DNA of 64,000 nt, taken from Ceratopteris richardii (lineage: Eukaryota > Streptophyta > Polypodiopsida > Polypodiales > Pteridaceae). The stretch covers positions 127,159,811-127,223,810 of the forward strand of contig CM035423.1 in the NCBI GenBank assembly GCA_020310875.1. Reading direction: 5' to 3'. Made by a program: the position numbers and the translations under genes. Positions 11,166 to 22,792 of the stretch are shown here, piece after piece (within the stretch, counting starts at the first letter, position 1; each line of letters opens with the position of its first letter). The notes under the pieces were generated by a model. It was not told where the DNA came from. It did no database searches and saw only the letters and a program-made list of their open reading frames with translations.

Positions 11166-11960
11166 GGAATTAGGGGAAGCACCAGTGGGAGTGAATGATG
11201 AGTTACCAGATGGAGAATTGTTTAATGCTCAGATTGCTGATTTAGATTCTTGGTATGACCAATTTTTGGCATTCCTAACGGATGGAGTGTTGCCACAAAA
11301 ACTTACTCCAGATCAGAGAAAGAAATTTGCTTTAAAAAGTAGGCCATATTTGGTGATAGCACATGAATTATATAAAAAGGAGGTTGATCAGGTAATTAGG
11401 AGATGTATGTTGGATTTTGAGCAAGCAGTCATGTTACAGGAAGCACATTCAGGAGCATCGAGAGGACATTTATCAGGAGACATTACAGGTAAGAAAATTT
11501 TGTAGGCTGGGTTGTGGTGGCCTATGGTATTCAAGGATGTTCATGAGTTTGCAAAAAGGTGTGTTATCTGCCAAAAAACAAGTCAACCAAATAATGAGGA
11601 TAGAATGATTGATCACCCAGTTTTACTATTAGACCCATTTCAAAAATGGGGGATGGATTTTGTTGGCCCAATTAAGCCAATTACTCAGTGTGGCAATAGG
11701 TATGTTTTGGTAGCAATAGATTATTGTACAAACTAGGTTGAGGTGGTTGCACTTAAAGATAATAAGGTGGCAAGTTTAGCTAAGTTTCTATAGCATAATA
11801 TCATGACCACATTTGGATGTCCAGTGGAATTGGTGAGTGATAGAAAAGCTCATTTTCTTAATGAGATAATTTCATAACTAACAAAGACACATTTGATTAT
11901 GCACAAGAAATTTACAGCTTATCACCCACAGCTGAATGGTCAGGAAGAGAGTACCAATAA
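11166..11960 (+). pseudogene. pol: Integrase of element B, N-terminal part
   Basis: The zinc-binding segment contains HSGASRGHLSGDITGKKIL and RCVICQKTSQ (HHCC pattern). The core begins WGMDFVGPIKPITQCGNRYV, with the first catalytic Asp, and continues VELVSDRKAHFLNEII with the second. The segment stops at AYHPQLNGQEESTN where Copia C is inserted; integrase coding resumes at 18241. Integrase joins element DNA to the host chromosome. Confidence 0.8.
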
Positions 11961-12964
11961 TGAAAGAACTTGGAGAAGCTTGTAGAAGGTAGAAAAAAGC
12001 GTTTTGAAGCGACAAAGTTTGGTCTAGCCAACCAGCACAAGACCAGCCTTTGAGCTTATGGAGACTCAAATAGACCTTATAAGCATGTGATAAATGCAAA
12101 AAAACACACTATGTACTTTGGACCATCAAGGAGAATGAGTCGATACAAAAGAGATAGGTTCGCGGGTCGACTAGCTCAAAAAACTTACTATCTATGGAAG
12201 AGACAATGAACTTCAAATGCCCATAGCGACCAGCATGATTACAATTAGAAAAAATCCTTTTATGGGAGTGATACACATAGGGTTGAGTGTATAGAATGCA
12301 CAAAAGTATAAGTAATAAGAAAAATATGTTATAGGAATGAATGAGACATTCATTGGTGGTACTTCCTATTTTTTAGGAATATGCAGAGATTGACCCCAAG
12401 ACAAAAAAACTCAGATTTCTCCCAATCAGATTTGGAGCTCTGGAGAGAGAGCAGCAGCCTCTACAAGATTACTTTTGGCGAAGAAGATGATGCAGAGAAT
12501 TGAAGGAGCAAGACAATGATGGTCACAAGTGTATGTATATTGCTTCCATGTAATGTAAAAGTGATTTCAACTCTTTATATAGACTCTAGGCATGTTCCAC
12601 GACTTCTACAAGTGAAGTTTAAATTCAAATGAAGGTGGGAATGGTTGTTGGAGGGAATCAATTCACTTTCCTACAATCTAGGAAAAGTGAAAATCTAGTT
12701 TGATCTACTTTTAGGTGATTTGATTGCTTGATTGAATGCAACTTCAACCACCACGAATTCGTGGGATTTGGGCTTTATCTTTCTACCTTTACATGTGTAA
12801 AGCTCAAGGCTTTTACAATGGTAAATGAACCATCAAAAATCTCTCAAAAAATACAATAAATGAGCATAAGAAAAAGAACTCTCCAACGGATATTCTTTCG
12901 ACGCGATAACCTTTGATGTAGATCAAATCCACCTCAAGCATAGTGTAAGCTTGATGTTCCAACA
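11961..12964 (-). repeat. 3' LTR of Copia C
   Basis: Plus-strand ends are TGAAAGAACTTGG and TGATGTTCCAACA, so the minus strand starts TGTTGGAACATCA and ends in CA. It matches 17162-18240 along its length. A TATA-like CTTTATATA is at 12573-12581. Confidence 0.9.
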
Positions 12965-12977
12965 GCTCCCCCTCAAG
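12965..12977 (-). other. Polypurine tract of Copia C
   Basis: The minus strand reads TTGAGGGGGAGC directly upstream of the 3' LTR start TGTTGGAAC. This is the expected place and composition for the plus-strand primer. Copia D has the same tract at 27928-27939. Confidence 0.85.
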
Positions 12978-12996
12978 TTAAAGTATGCTTGAGTCT

Positions 12997-14245
12997 TCAT
13001 TCTCTGATAGGTTGAATACCTGCCATAGCTTTGAATCTACAAAGATTTATTCCATCAAGTGCCTTTGTCATCATATCTGCTACTTGATTTACACTTGGAA
13101 CAAAAGAAATGTCAATCTCCTTTGCCATGACCTTCTCCCTGATGAAGTGGTAATGGACTTCTATGTGCTTGGTTCTCGCATGGAAAATAGGATTTGTTGC
13201 TAGATGCATGGAACTTACATTATCTCCAAATATGTGAGGTTTGGAACTCACAAGTCCCAAATCTATATACAATGCTTTTAACCATATTGCCTCTTGAGTT
13301 GCTATGGTCAAGCCTCTGTACTCTGTTTCAGTTGAGGATAAAGCAACTGTTGGTTGCTTCTTGGAACTCCATGACACTAGCTTCGAACCTGCAAATGCTA
13401 AGTAACCAGATGTACTTTTTCTATCATCCTTAGCTTGTGCCCAATCTGCATCTGAGTAGATTTTGATATCCAAATCTGAAGAGTAAGGATAGAATATACC
13501 TTCGTTGATTGTACCTTTGAGATACTTAAGTACTCTCTTAGTTGGATCCATGTGTGATCTTCTCGGTGAGTGCATGAACTGACTAAGCACTCCCACACTA
13601 TATGAGATGTCTACCCCTGTATGAGTAGCATATATCAAGCTACCTACCAAGCTTTGATATTCTTTTAGGTCTTCAATTTTCTCACCTTCATAAACACTAA
13701 GTTTATGATTCATCTCGAAAGGTGTACCTACAGGTTTAGTGTTCTCCATTTTGAACTTGAGAAGAAGATCATGATTGTATCTTCTTTGAGTCAAATACAT
13801 TCCTTCATCTGTGTATATCACCTGCATACCTAGGAAATATGTGAGCTCACCTAGGTCACTAATTTTGAACTCCTCATGCATGTGTCTCTTGATCCTTTGA
13901 ATGCCATTTAGATCATCACCTGTCACAATAATATCATCTACATATACACATAGATAGATAACCTCATTGTGATCCCTTTTGATGAATAGAGAAGGATCTG
14001 AGCTACTCGCTTTGAACCCTTGATCTTGAAGATCTGTAACCAACCTATAATTCCAAGCATCCATACAATGCATTCTTAAGTCTGCAAACATAAGATGGAT
14101 GATTAGGGTTTTCAAAACTTGGTGGTTGTGACATGTATACCTCTTCACTTATCCAACCATTTAAGAATGCATTTTTCACATCAAGTTGGAGGAGTCTCCG
14201 ATTCCTTGCAGCAGCTACACTTATCAATGTCCTGATTGTAGTCAT
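12997..14245 (-). pseudogene. pol: Reverse transcriptase and RNase H of Copia C
   Basis: The open stretch 12997-14148 (383 codons) holds the RT catalytic motif LCVYVDDIIVTGDD, the segment HEEFKISDLGELTYFLGMQV, and RNase H with IYSDADWAQAKDDRKSTSGY, LSSTETEYRGLTIATQEAIW and the closing HIEVHYHFIREKV. An overlapping piece at 14045-14245 gives the preceding RT part (DVKNAFLNGWISEEVYMSQP). This order (RNase H last, integrase before RT) is diagnostic of Copia. RT catalytic residues are intact in the visible part. Confidence 0.9.
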
Positions 14246-14453
14246 CTTTGCAATGGTGAGAATGTTTGCTCATATTCTATACCATGAGTTTGTGAGCATC
14301 CTTTGGCAACTAATATTGCCTTGTACCTGCAAACTTATCCATCTAAGTTTCTTTTAACTTTATATACCCATCTGCAACCAATTACCTTTTGATTCGGCGA
14401 TATTGGAACCAAATCCCAAGTGTCCATCTCCTTTAATGCATCTATTTCTTCTT

Positions 14454-15458
14454 TCATGGCCTTTTCCCAATTAGGGTTTCCCTTTGCTCTTCATAGGTTG
14501 AGGTTTCCTCTGAAATAGAGTCTTTTGCCAAGTATATTGAATGCTTTATAACAAATGTGGAATCATATCCATACCTTTCTGGTTGTTTCTTCTCTCTTGT
14601 TGTTCTTCTAGGTACTTGTTTGGAGCATTCTCCAACCTCTTGCATCTTTGCTTTGCCTCTTGAATTCCATAGCTTGTAATCCTTTTCTCTTTCATCTTGG
14701 TCATCGTCTGTATCACTTCTTGGATCCTGAACCTGTGTATCATGCTTGCTTCCTAATTGATAAGAGTCAGAATCAAAATCATATGGTAGTGTTACCTTTT
14801 GTTTGTCTTCATCATACCAAGACCTGTGTTCTTGAAACACAACATCTCTACTTGTAGTGAATTGCTTAGTTGAAGGATTGAAGAACCTATAACCAATCTG
14901 AGTTGAATCATATCCAATAAACACTGCCTTTGTTGCCCTTTCATCTAGCTTACCTCTTATTTGTGATGGTACATGAACATAAGCTAAACAACCAAAAACC
15001 TTGCAACGTCCAAGACTAGGTTTTCTTCCATGCCATGCTTCATAAGGATTCATACCTTGAAGTGATTTGGATGGTAGTCTATTGACAAGGTACACAACAA
15101 TGGAAATAGCTTCTCCCCATAGATAATGTGGCAACTTCTTCTCTTCAAGCATTGTTCTAGCTGATCCAACCAGTGTCTTGTTTCTCCTCTCTGCAATTCC
15201 ATTTAGTTGAGGAGAGTACCTAGTAGTCACTTCCCTTTTGATACCTTTGTCCTGCAAGAACTCATCAAACTCTTTGGAGAAGTATTCTCCCCCTCCATCA
15301 GATCTGAGCTTCTTTAGTGATCTACATGTATGATTCTCTGCATGTGCAAGATACTTCTTGAAGCAATCAAACACTTCATTCTTACTCTTGATAAAGTATA
15401 GAACAGTCCATCTACTATGGTCGTCAATAAATGAGACATAATACCTTGATCTTGCCAA
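14454..15458 (-). pseudogene. pol: Integrase core of Copia C
   Basis: Begins YYVSFIDDHSRWTVLYFIKS, continues LRSDGGGEYFSKEFDEFL and RYSPQLNGIAERRNKTLVGS, which hold the second Asp and the Glu of the DDE triad. The Copia-typical C-terminal part follows (CKVFGCLAYVHVPSQIRGKL), then an acidic linker with DTDDDQDEREKD. The open stretch is 334 codons. It would insert element DNA into the genome. Bases 14246-14453 hold the integrase-RT linker. Confidence 0.88.
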
Positions 15459-15547
15459 TGAAGGTTCTTGACTTGGTCCCCATACATCTTATGTACTAAG
15501 TCCAATAAGTTGTTGTGGATGTAGCCTTTGTGGTTGAATGGTTGTCT

Positions 15548-16144
15548 TTATGCCTTCCCAATCTGACACGCATCACACCTGTTGATCATGTGTTGCTTTG
15601 ATATGTTTGGCAGTCCTAGAACACTTTGATCCCTGCATATATCCTTCAAGGTTCTTTCATTCACATGAGCAAGTCTCTTATGCCACACTTCAAGCTCACT
15701 TAGGGTTTGAGACCCAAAGTTGAATAGAGCTATGTTCCTGGTTTCTCCTACTTCAAAAGTAAAGAGCCTACCATGCTTCTCACCTGGGGCTATCTTTTTG
15801 AAGCCTTGACATGGATCTTTCACAAAAGCTCCATGTTGGGTGAACCTAACTTGCAAGCCTTTTTCAACTATTTGGCCTACACTTATTAGGTCTTTAGTGG
15901 TAGTGGGTACATAGAGAACCTTACTCAGAATGTTTGTCCTACCATTGGAAGCTTTGACATTACCAATCTTCTCCATATTGTTCTTTGTGTCATCCCTTGT
16001 TTGCACTTCATGTCTATGCTTTGGACTTTCCAAATCAGATAAAAGAGCAATGTTGCCTGCAACATGATTCAAACATCCTGAATCTATGTAGAACAAATGA
16101 TCATCTTCTTTACCTTCTTTGTGGCTTAGATTCATAAGAAGCAA
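15548..16144 (-). pseudogene. pol: Protease and pre-integrase of Copia C
   Basis: Aspartic protease active site YIDSGCLNHVAGN, then KVLYVPTTTKDLISVGQIVE, then the zinc-binding pre-integrase segment LEVWHKRLAHVNERTLKD with CDACQIGKA. The open stretch is 198 codons. Element Q carries a close copy of the protease part. Confidence 0.85.
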
Positions 16145-16290
16145 TGAGTCTTCATGTGGTTGATCTTCTGAATAATTGTTGTAGTCCCTTCTATTATAGC
16201 TTCTATTGTTATTGTTGAAGTTGTGTCCACCTCTGCCTCTATTGATGCCATATCCACCTCTTCCACTTCCTTTCTGGTCTTCCCATTGGA

Positions 16291-17139
16291 CTAGTGATTC
16301 TGAGTGGTGTGGTTGGTCTTATTGCATATGGCACACGGATGAACATTCTCACCTTTGTCTTTGTCTTGCTTTGGTCCTTTCTTCTTCCCTTTCCACTTGC
16401 TCTTGCTTGCAAAGTTGGCTTGGGAAGTCTCTTCTTCATCTTCTTCCTTCTTCTTGCCTTTCTGCTTCTTATCCTTCTTATTTGAATATAGAGCACTAGT
16501 AGAATAACCAAGATAAGAGTTACCTTCCTTTATGCTATTGTTGGCTTCTTGATTGAAGAGTTGTCCAAGAAAGATGTTGAAGTCTGGAGTTTGCACATCC
16601 ATGATGAGATCATAAGCCGTCGTGAAGGATTGTCATTGCTTATCACTTCGAATGCCATTGAGAATTTGCCTCATGATGACATCTTCTTCAATCAGCTCTC
16701 CAATGGATGCGAACTGATCCGCAACCTCCTTGACCTTGGTAACAAACTCTATGATGGTTTGTTTAGGTGTCTTCTTCATTTGGTTGAACTCGTTCCAAAG
16801 ATGATTCTTTCTTGCTTTAGTACTAGCAGAAAAGAAAGTCTCGAGGGCATCCCAAGTCTCTTGAGATGTCTTGCATCCTCTAATATGTGGTAATAGAAAG
16901 TCGGAGATAGATTTTAGTATGTACGACCTTGCTTGAGCATCCCTTGCACACCAAAGTGTGAGCTTATCTATCTCCTCTTGTGTAGGTCCCCCTTTGGATC
17001 TTGGAATAGGCATAGCTTCATCACCTGTTACAATTCCATAAAGATTTCTACCTTGCAAATAGGCCTCCATCCTGATTTGCCAAGCCGCGTAGTTGTGTCG
17101 ATCAAGCTTCTCTATCATTGGGGGAAATCCGTCACCCAT
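16291..17139 (-). pseudogene. gag: gag of Copia C
   Basis: Starts MGDGFPPMIEKLDRHNYAAW at 17139, only 6 bases after the primer site, so almost all of the RNA leader must come from the LTR. It continues through the UBN2-type gag domain (RSYILKSISDFLLPHIRG, LWNEFNQMKKTPKQTIIEF) to a basic stretch and a degenerate knuckle, CAICNKTNHTTQNH, near 16330. Gag packages element RNA. The same start and domain are seen in Copia M. Confidence 0.85.
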
Positions 17140-17145
17140 CTTGAT

Positions 17146-17160
17146 CTAGCTCTGATACCA
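17146..17160 (-). other. Primer-binding site for initiator-Met tRNA, Copia C
   Basis: The minus strand reads TGGTATCAGAGCTAG, complementary to the 3' end of plant initiator tRNA-Met. One base separates it from the LTR at 17162. Confidence 0.92.
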
Positions 17161-17161
17161 C

Positions 17162-18240
17162 TGAAAGAACTTGGAGAAGCTTGTAGAAGGTAGAAAAAAG
17201 CGTTTTGAAGCGACCAAGTTTGGTCTAGCCAATTGGAACAAGACCAGCCCTTGAGCTTATGGAGACTCAAATAGACCTTATAAGCATGTGATAAATGCAA
17301 ATAAACACACTATGTACTTTGTACCATCAAGGAGAATGAGTCGATACAAAACAGATAGGTTCGCGGGTTGACTAGCTCAAAAAACTTACTATCTATGGAA
17401 GAGACAATGAACTCCAAATGCCCATAGCAACCAGCGTGATTACAATTAGAAAAAATCCTTTTATGGGAGTGATACACATAGGGTTGAGTGTATAGAATGC
17501 AAAAAAGTATAAGGAATAAGCAAAATATTCTATAGGAATGAATGAGACATTCACCGGTGGTACTTCCTCTTTTTCAGGAATACACAGAGATTGAACCCGA
17601 GATAGAAAAACTCAGCTTTCTCCCAATCTACTAAACCAAATGCTCTAAACCTTTATAGGAATAAATTAGACACTAATACCTTTCCAATTAGCCATCTTTC
17701 ACTCAATTTGGAGATCTGGAGAGAGAGCAGCAGCCTCTGCAAGATTACTGTTGGCAAAGAAGATGATGCAGAGAATTGAAGGAGCAAGACAATGATGGTC
17801 ACAAGTGTATGAATATTGCTTCCATGTAATGTAAAAGTGATTTCAAGTCTTTATATAGACTCTAGGAGTGTTCCAAGACTTCTACAAGTGAAGTTTGAAT
17901 TCAAATGAAGGTGGGAATGTTTGTTGGAGGGAATCAATTCACTTTCCTACAATCTAGGAAAAGTGAAGATCTAGTTTGATCTACTTTTAGGTGATTTGAT
18001 TGCTTGATTGAATGCAACTTCAACCACCACAAATTTGTGGGGTTGGGGCTTTATCTTTCTACCTTTTCATGTGTAAATCTCAAGGCTTTTACAATGGTAA
18101 ATGAACCATCAAAAATCTCTCAAAAAATACAATAAATGAGCATAAGAAAAAGAACTCTCCAACGGATATTCTTTCGACACGGTAGCCTTTGATGTAGATC
18201 AAATCCACCTCAAGCATAGTGTAAGCTTGATGTTCCAACA
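17162..18240 (-). repeat. 5' LTR of Copia C
   Basis: Matches 11961-12964 with about 5% differences and an extra stretch of roughly 75 bp near 17625-17700. It ends TGATGTTCCAACA on the plus strand. It is the promoter-bearing copy for this minus-strand element. Confidence 0.9.
17849..17857 (-). promoter_or_regulatory. TATA-like box in 5' LTR of Copia C
   Basis: The minus strand reads TATATAAAG about 390 bp into the LTR. The same box is kept in the 3' LTR (12573-12581). The position suits a U3/R promoter, but no transcript evidence is available. Confidence 0.5.
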
Positions 18241-18808
18241 ATTAAGGACTCTTAAAATATTGGTACATGATAATAAAAAGAATTTGGATTTGATGTTAGA
18301 TTCAGCATTATGGTCATTCAAAACAGCTTTTAATGTAACAATGGGAATGAGACCATTTAGATTAGTATATGGTTTAGAAGTTCTTGTTCTAATGGAATTT
18401 TTGGTTTCAAGTTTATTAGTAACTGTAGAAAAGATGTCTCTAGAATTATCAGTTAAGCATAGAAGCAAATACCTTTTACAATTAGAGCAAGATCATTTAG
18501 TGAATTCTTATATCATAGAAATCATTCAAAGGAGGAGACAAGCTTGGGTAAATAAGAATATTAAATTTAAAGTATTCCAAGTCAGAGACTGCGTTATGGT
18601 TTACAATTCTAAATTAGGACCATACCCAAGAAAGCTAACATTGAGGTACAAAGGTCCATATCAGACTTTCCAAGATTTGGGGCAAGGAACTTTTCTTGTA
18701 GCAAATGTGTTTGGTACTAAGATGGACAAACCTATCAATGGGGTTTGGCTAAAGAAATTTCAGGGTAAACCTCCACACATGGACTGGTTAACAGCAAGTT
18801 TGGCATAG
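18241..18808 (+). pseudogene. pol: Integrase of element B, C-terminal part
   Basis: Resumes the B integrase after Copia C. It contains ALWSFKTAFNVTMGMRPFRLVYG, the typical plant gypsy stretch after the catalytic Glu, then a GPY/F module, KLGPYPRKLTLRYKGPY, and ends in PPHMDWLTASLA. The GPY/F module closes integrase in many gypsy elements. Confidence 0.8.
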
Positions 18809-21565
18809 ATAGAGTTTGATCTAGATAATCAATGCAATATCAATAATGATTACAGGTGTAATAAGGGTTGATTATTTGGATTTTTCTTACTTGGATTGTG
18901 ATCTCTTGACCTTTGTTGGTCGGATTTTATGCAAATAGGTTTCTCCTTACTTAAATGGGTTTCAGATAAAGGTTTGTGGTTTCTGGTTCTTTCAGATTTC
19001 ACATCACCATGGTGGAATTAATCGGAGTTTGGTTGCTTGGATGTTGCTTGATCTAATTGTATTGGGTCGGATCTTGGTTAGTCAAAAAATACCAACAAAA
19101 TAGTGTTTTCAACGATGACCTCAAAGAGCAGGCAAAACTTGAATTCTTATTTGGATTTCACTTACGACTATTTAAATCACAGCTATGTCGGGTTATGCAT
19201 GTAGATAGTCTCGTACTATGAACAAGTTGGGTTGCATGAGTGCATTTTCATTCTACTCACATACTTTGCATGTGGGTTAGTATGCCTAAAAATAAGTTGG
19301 CAACCTCAACAGAAGTTCTTCAATCCAACTCTGCTGCATGATGAGGGGTCGATTGAGGAAGAAAGAGAGTGTTGTGCGTAAGGAAGATACGTCAACTAAG
19401 GAGCATGATAGTTTTGTGCAAGAAGAAGAAGGGGAGTAGACATCGTTATCTGCAAGTAAAATTGGATCAGTCATTAATGACTCCTTACATAGATTTCAAG
19501 CTGGAGCTAGATACCAATACACCAGTAAATGCAGAATGGGTATAGTAGAAAGCTTTATGTTCTTTTGCAATGTTACCTTGGGAGAATTGTAAATCCAACT
19601 ACTATGCTAAAATTCAAGTTGATATTATACATAAAACTAAAGGTCGGATATTGCATCAGGTAAGGTTGTCCCCTGCATTAATTTTGAAAGTTTTGCATTT
19701 ATCGATTTTGAAGGAGCTAGTAGTACCAAAATGTCTAGAGGATGCATTAAGAAAGGAATATGGGCCTAGGGAAGGTGGTAAGCAATATTATATGCTTAAG
19801 AATTTTTCGTATGTGCAAAGGGAGCAGTTTAAGTGGTATTTAAAAAGGCTAGGCTTCATTGCGAAGTAGGATTATATGTTGAAAGATAATTATGCACCTC
19901 TATGTTGGGCAGAACGAGGAGAGAAAATTATCAGGGCTCATTGGATGTATGACCATATGTACAAAGAGAGTTTCTTGTTCAACAAAAGAAAAATGTAGTC
20001 AAATAGTAGCTTGTCTGGCGGCCCTATTTCAATTTGTTCAAAAAGTAGAGAAAGGTGATGTTATATGGCCAAGTGTAGCTTTGCAGCAGCAGTTGTCACA
20101 TGTGCAAAAGTAAAAGGAAGTGGAGTTGGTTACATTGGAGGACCAGCAACAAGATATGTATAAAAAATTATTGAAGGCAGGTTATGCAGCAGATGAGGCA
20201 TTATCAACTATGAAGAAGATTAAAGAAGAGACTCCCAAAATTACTGGTTTACATGATGAGCCAATTAAGGTAATGGAAGAATAAAAAATGCCTATAGTTA
20301 TGGGGAAGAGTTTTAGGTTGTCAAAGAAAAGAAGAATGGATTCGAGATTAAAGATGCCAATTGTACGGTTACATTTTGAGGAGATGGATCAGACATCTTC
20401 TATGGTCATAATGGATGTTAAGGATGCATATCAAAAATTGGAGGCAGTGCATCAGTTTATGGTGAAATAGTAGGAATTATTAAAAGAACAAAAGTTGTTG
20501 AATGAAATACTAAATTCAGAGGAATATCAACAACAACAAAAGTAGGTTCCAGGTTTGCAGATGGAGTTACAATTGAAGTCAGAACAGTATGAGGTAGGTA
20601 TGATGGATTTGAGAAAACAGCAAGTTGTAGAATTAGTAAAAGTAAAACAATCTTTACAAGTATTGAAGATTAAACAGTAAAGATGCAGGAGACGATGAGC
20701 AAGGAGATGAAAAGTTTGGCAGAGTCAGATCTAGCAGTTGGAGAATGAGGTATTAAATTTAAGAATTAAAAATTTGTAGGTGTTGGAAAAATAGATGTTG
20801 CATATGGAATAAGTAGAGATGTATGTTGTATTAATGTTTGAAATAGATATGGGTTTAATAAAGCAGCAAATGCAAAAGAGGATGTGGAAATTGTGGAATG
20901 GTATTAAGGGAAGATTGGAAGCTTTAATTTGGTATCCTTATGAAGTTTTACAAGCTGGCTTTGTTTCTCAATATGAAAGTCAGTTGTTGGAGATTATTGA
21001 GCAGAATCAAAAAGACAAAGAGGAATTACTACAGCAAATAGAAGAGTTGAAGGGGAAATTGTTACAACAAGATCTAAAGGAAGAAATGCAAGATCAGATT
21101 CAGCAAGACTTGGTTGTGGAAGAGGTAGTTCAAAGGGTAACTATGGTGCAAATGGATACAGAAGTAGAAGCTAAGAGAGTTGTAGAAAGTACGACAATCT
21201 CAAAAATGGCATAAATGGAGAACCAAAATAGGGAATTGAGTGTAGTTGTGATTGATCAAGGGTTTGTGAGTTGAAGTCAGATTTTTACAAATCATCCACC
21301 AGGCAGTGCCAAGTATTAATAGTATAATTTTCTACAAGAAAATTTTCTCAGTCAGATATTTAAAGTTGTTCGGTTTGCTATATCAGAGTTTGCTCAGTCA
21401 GATCTTGCTGACTCGGATTTTTGATGAGTTTGATTTTTGAAGTTACAATCTTATTTTAACAACTTTGTCGCATGACGTAAACGGTTGTATTCACATGATG
21501 CAGATGCTTTGTTTATTTAATAGGACTTTGTTTATACATGAGGAGAGGCTGAACTAAGGGGAAAT
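18809..21565 (+). pseudogene. Extra 3' region of element B, coiled-coil rich, unrecognised
   Basis: About 2.7 kb between integrase and the 3' LTR, on the sense strand. Open pieces include 19570-19869 (SPALILKVLHLSILKELVVP, then YVQREQFKWYLKRLGF), 20288-20470, and 20819-21214, which is strongly heptad-like (LLEIIEQNQKDKEELLQQIE). The codon usage and long open pieces suggest a former protein of several hundred residues with a long coiled coil. I recognise no family. Extra ORFs after pol are known in some plant gypsy elements. It is heavily broken. Bases 18809-19300 look non-coding. Confidence 0.5.
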
Positions 21566-21567
21566 CT

Positions 21568-21884
21568 TGGAATTTTCCTATCGAAAGTGATTGTAGCTAT
21601 GTATTCCTCTAATATTGGGAGTTGTTCAATGCTCAAGCTATGTATTCTTTGATAATTATGTAATCCTATTTGACATATTTGTGTTCATTCTGAGTAAGCA
21701 CTGGTGTGTGTTTCATTCTATTTGAGTAAATTGAGTGTGAATATGATCTGATGCTGTAGATTTTTGCTCTGTCCGATTCACTGTTCTTGAATATTTTTGT
21801 ATGTGGGTACAATCTAGCACTGTGAATTTTACTATGACAAATCTACTATGTGAGCAATTAGTGATGTGTTGAAGAACCCCAACA
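21568..21884 (+). repeat. 3' LTR of element B
   Basis: About 317 bp, ending GAACCCCAACA like the left remnant. A purine run (AACTAAGGGGAAA, 21552-21564) just upstream could be the plus-strand primer. The exact left border is uncertain because the left LTR lacks this part. Confidence 0.6.
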
Positions 21885-21899
21885 ACTTCTCCAAAGATT

Positions 21900-22792
21900 T
21901 CCTAAGTATGCAAGTGATTTATACAGATGAAGGGATTTATTTAACTCAGGGAAGATACATTCGAGACCTACTTCTCAAGTTCAAAATGGAGAACACAAAG
22001 CTTGTAGGTACACCTTTGGAGTTGAACCATAAACTAAGTGTTTATGAAGGTGAGTAGATTGATGATCCTAAAGAGTATCAAAGCTTAGTTGGTAGCTTGA
22101 TATATGCTATTCACACAAGACCAAACATATCATATAGTGAGGGAGTGCTTAGTTAGTTCATGCACTCACCAAGAAGACAGTATCAAAGCTTGGTTGGTAG
22201 CTTGATATATGCTACTCACGCAAGACCAAACATATCATATAGTGTGCAAGTGCTTAGTTAGTTCATGCACTAACCTAGAAGACCACACATGGATGCTACA
22301 AAGAGAGGACACTTAATGAAGGTATCTATTATCCTTACTCTTCAGATTTTGATATCAAAATCTATTCAGATGCAGATTGGGAAGGAGCAAAGGATGATAG
22401 AAGAAGTACCTCTGGATACTTTGCATTTGCAGGTTCAAAATTGGTGACATGGAGTTCCAAGAAGCAACCTACAATTGCTTTATCTTCAGTTGAAGTAGAA
22501 TATAGAGTTCTAACTATTGCAACTCAAGAAGAGATATGGCTCAAGGATTTGTACTCATATTTGAGACTTGTAAGTTCCAAACCTCACTTAATTGGAGATA
22601 ATATAAGTTCCATGCATTTGGCTACAAATCCAATTTTTCATGCAAGGAAAAAGCACATAGAAGTCCATTACCACTTTGTAAGAGAGAAGCTTATGGCAAA
22701 GAAAATTGACATTTCATTTGTTCCTACTGAGAAGCAAATAGTAGACATGATGAAAAAGGCACTTGATGGGATAAATCTTTCTAGATTCAATG
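21900..22792 (+). pseudogene. pol: RT end and RNase H of Copia D
   Basis: RT thumb segment MQVIYTDEGIYLTQGRYIRD, then RNase H with LVTWSSKKQPTIALSSVEVE, IFHARKKHIEVHYHFVREKL and MMKKALDGINLSRF. Each matches the corresponding segment of Copia C closely. The coding region reaches the point where E is inserted; the last few bases before the purine tract resume after 27876. Confidence 0.8.
22076..22285 (+). repeat. Two-copy 105-bp tandem repeat inside Copia D
   Basis: 22076-22180 and 22181-22285 both start TATCAAAGCTT and run to TAGAAGAC or AAGAAGACAG. They differ at about ten sites by eye. Copia C has the corresponding segment once. Confidence 0.75.

Larger units (their letters stand above)
11961..18240 (-). 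mobile_element. Ty1/copia element C, near-complete with two LTRs (fossil)
   Basis: Two LTRs (11961-12964 and 17162-18240) flank gag, protease, integrase, RT and RNase H in Copia order. An initiator-Met primer site lies beside the right LTR and a purine tract beside the left. Flanking AATAA (11956-11960) and ATTAA (18241-18245) could be a target duplication with one change. The LTRs differ by roughly 5% by eye plus one indel of about 75 bp, so C is clearly younger than B. All domains are present but coding is interrupted about five times. Confidence 0.9.
6805..21884 (+). mobile_element. Ty3/gypsy element B with extra 3' region, split by Copia C (fossil)
   Basis: Flanking direct repeats (6805-7036 and the end of 21568-21884) both finish GAACCCCAACA and differ at roughly one site in ten by eye, so it is an old insertion. 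Inside, in order, are gag, protease, RT, RNase H and integrase, then about 2.7 kb of coiled-coil-rich sequence before the 3' LTR. The order RT-RNase H-integrase defines gypsy. Copia C (11961-18240) is inserted in the integrase. The left LTR is only a remnant. The element is heavily broken, with well over ten breaks. Confidence 0.8.

Noticed and set aside
13194-13433. Plus-strand frames opposite Copia C RT/RNase H
   Set aside because: Antisense shadows of a well-supported minus-strand coding region.
18855-18995. Possible intron (donor AGGTGTAA near 18855, acceptor TTCTTTCAG near 18990) feeding the extra region of B
   Set aside because: Both signals are weak and common in AT-rich DNA; no transcript evidence.
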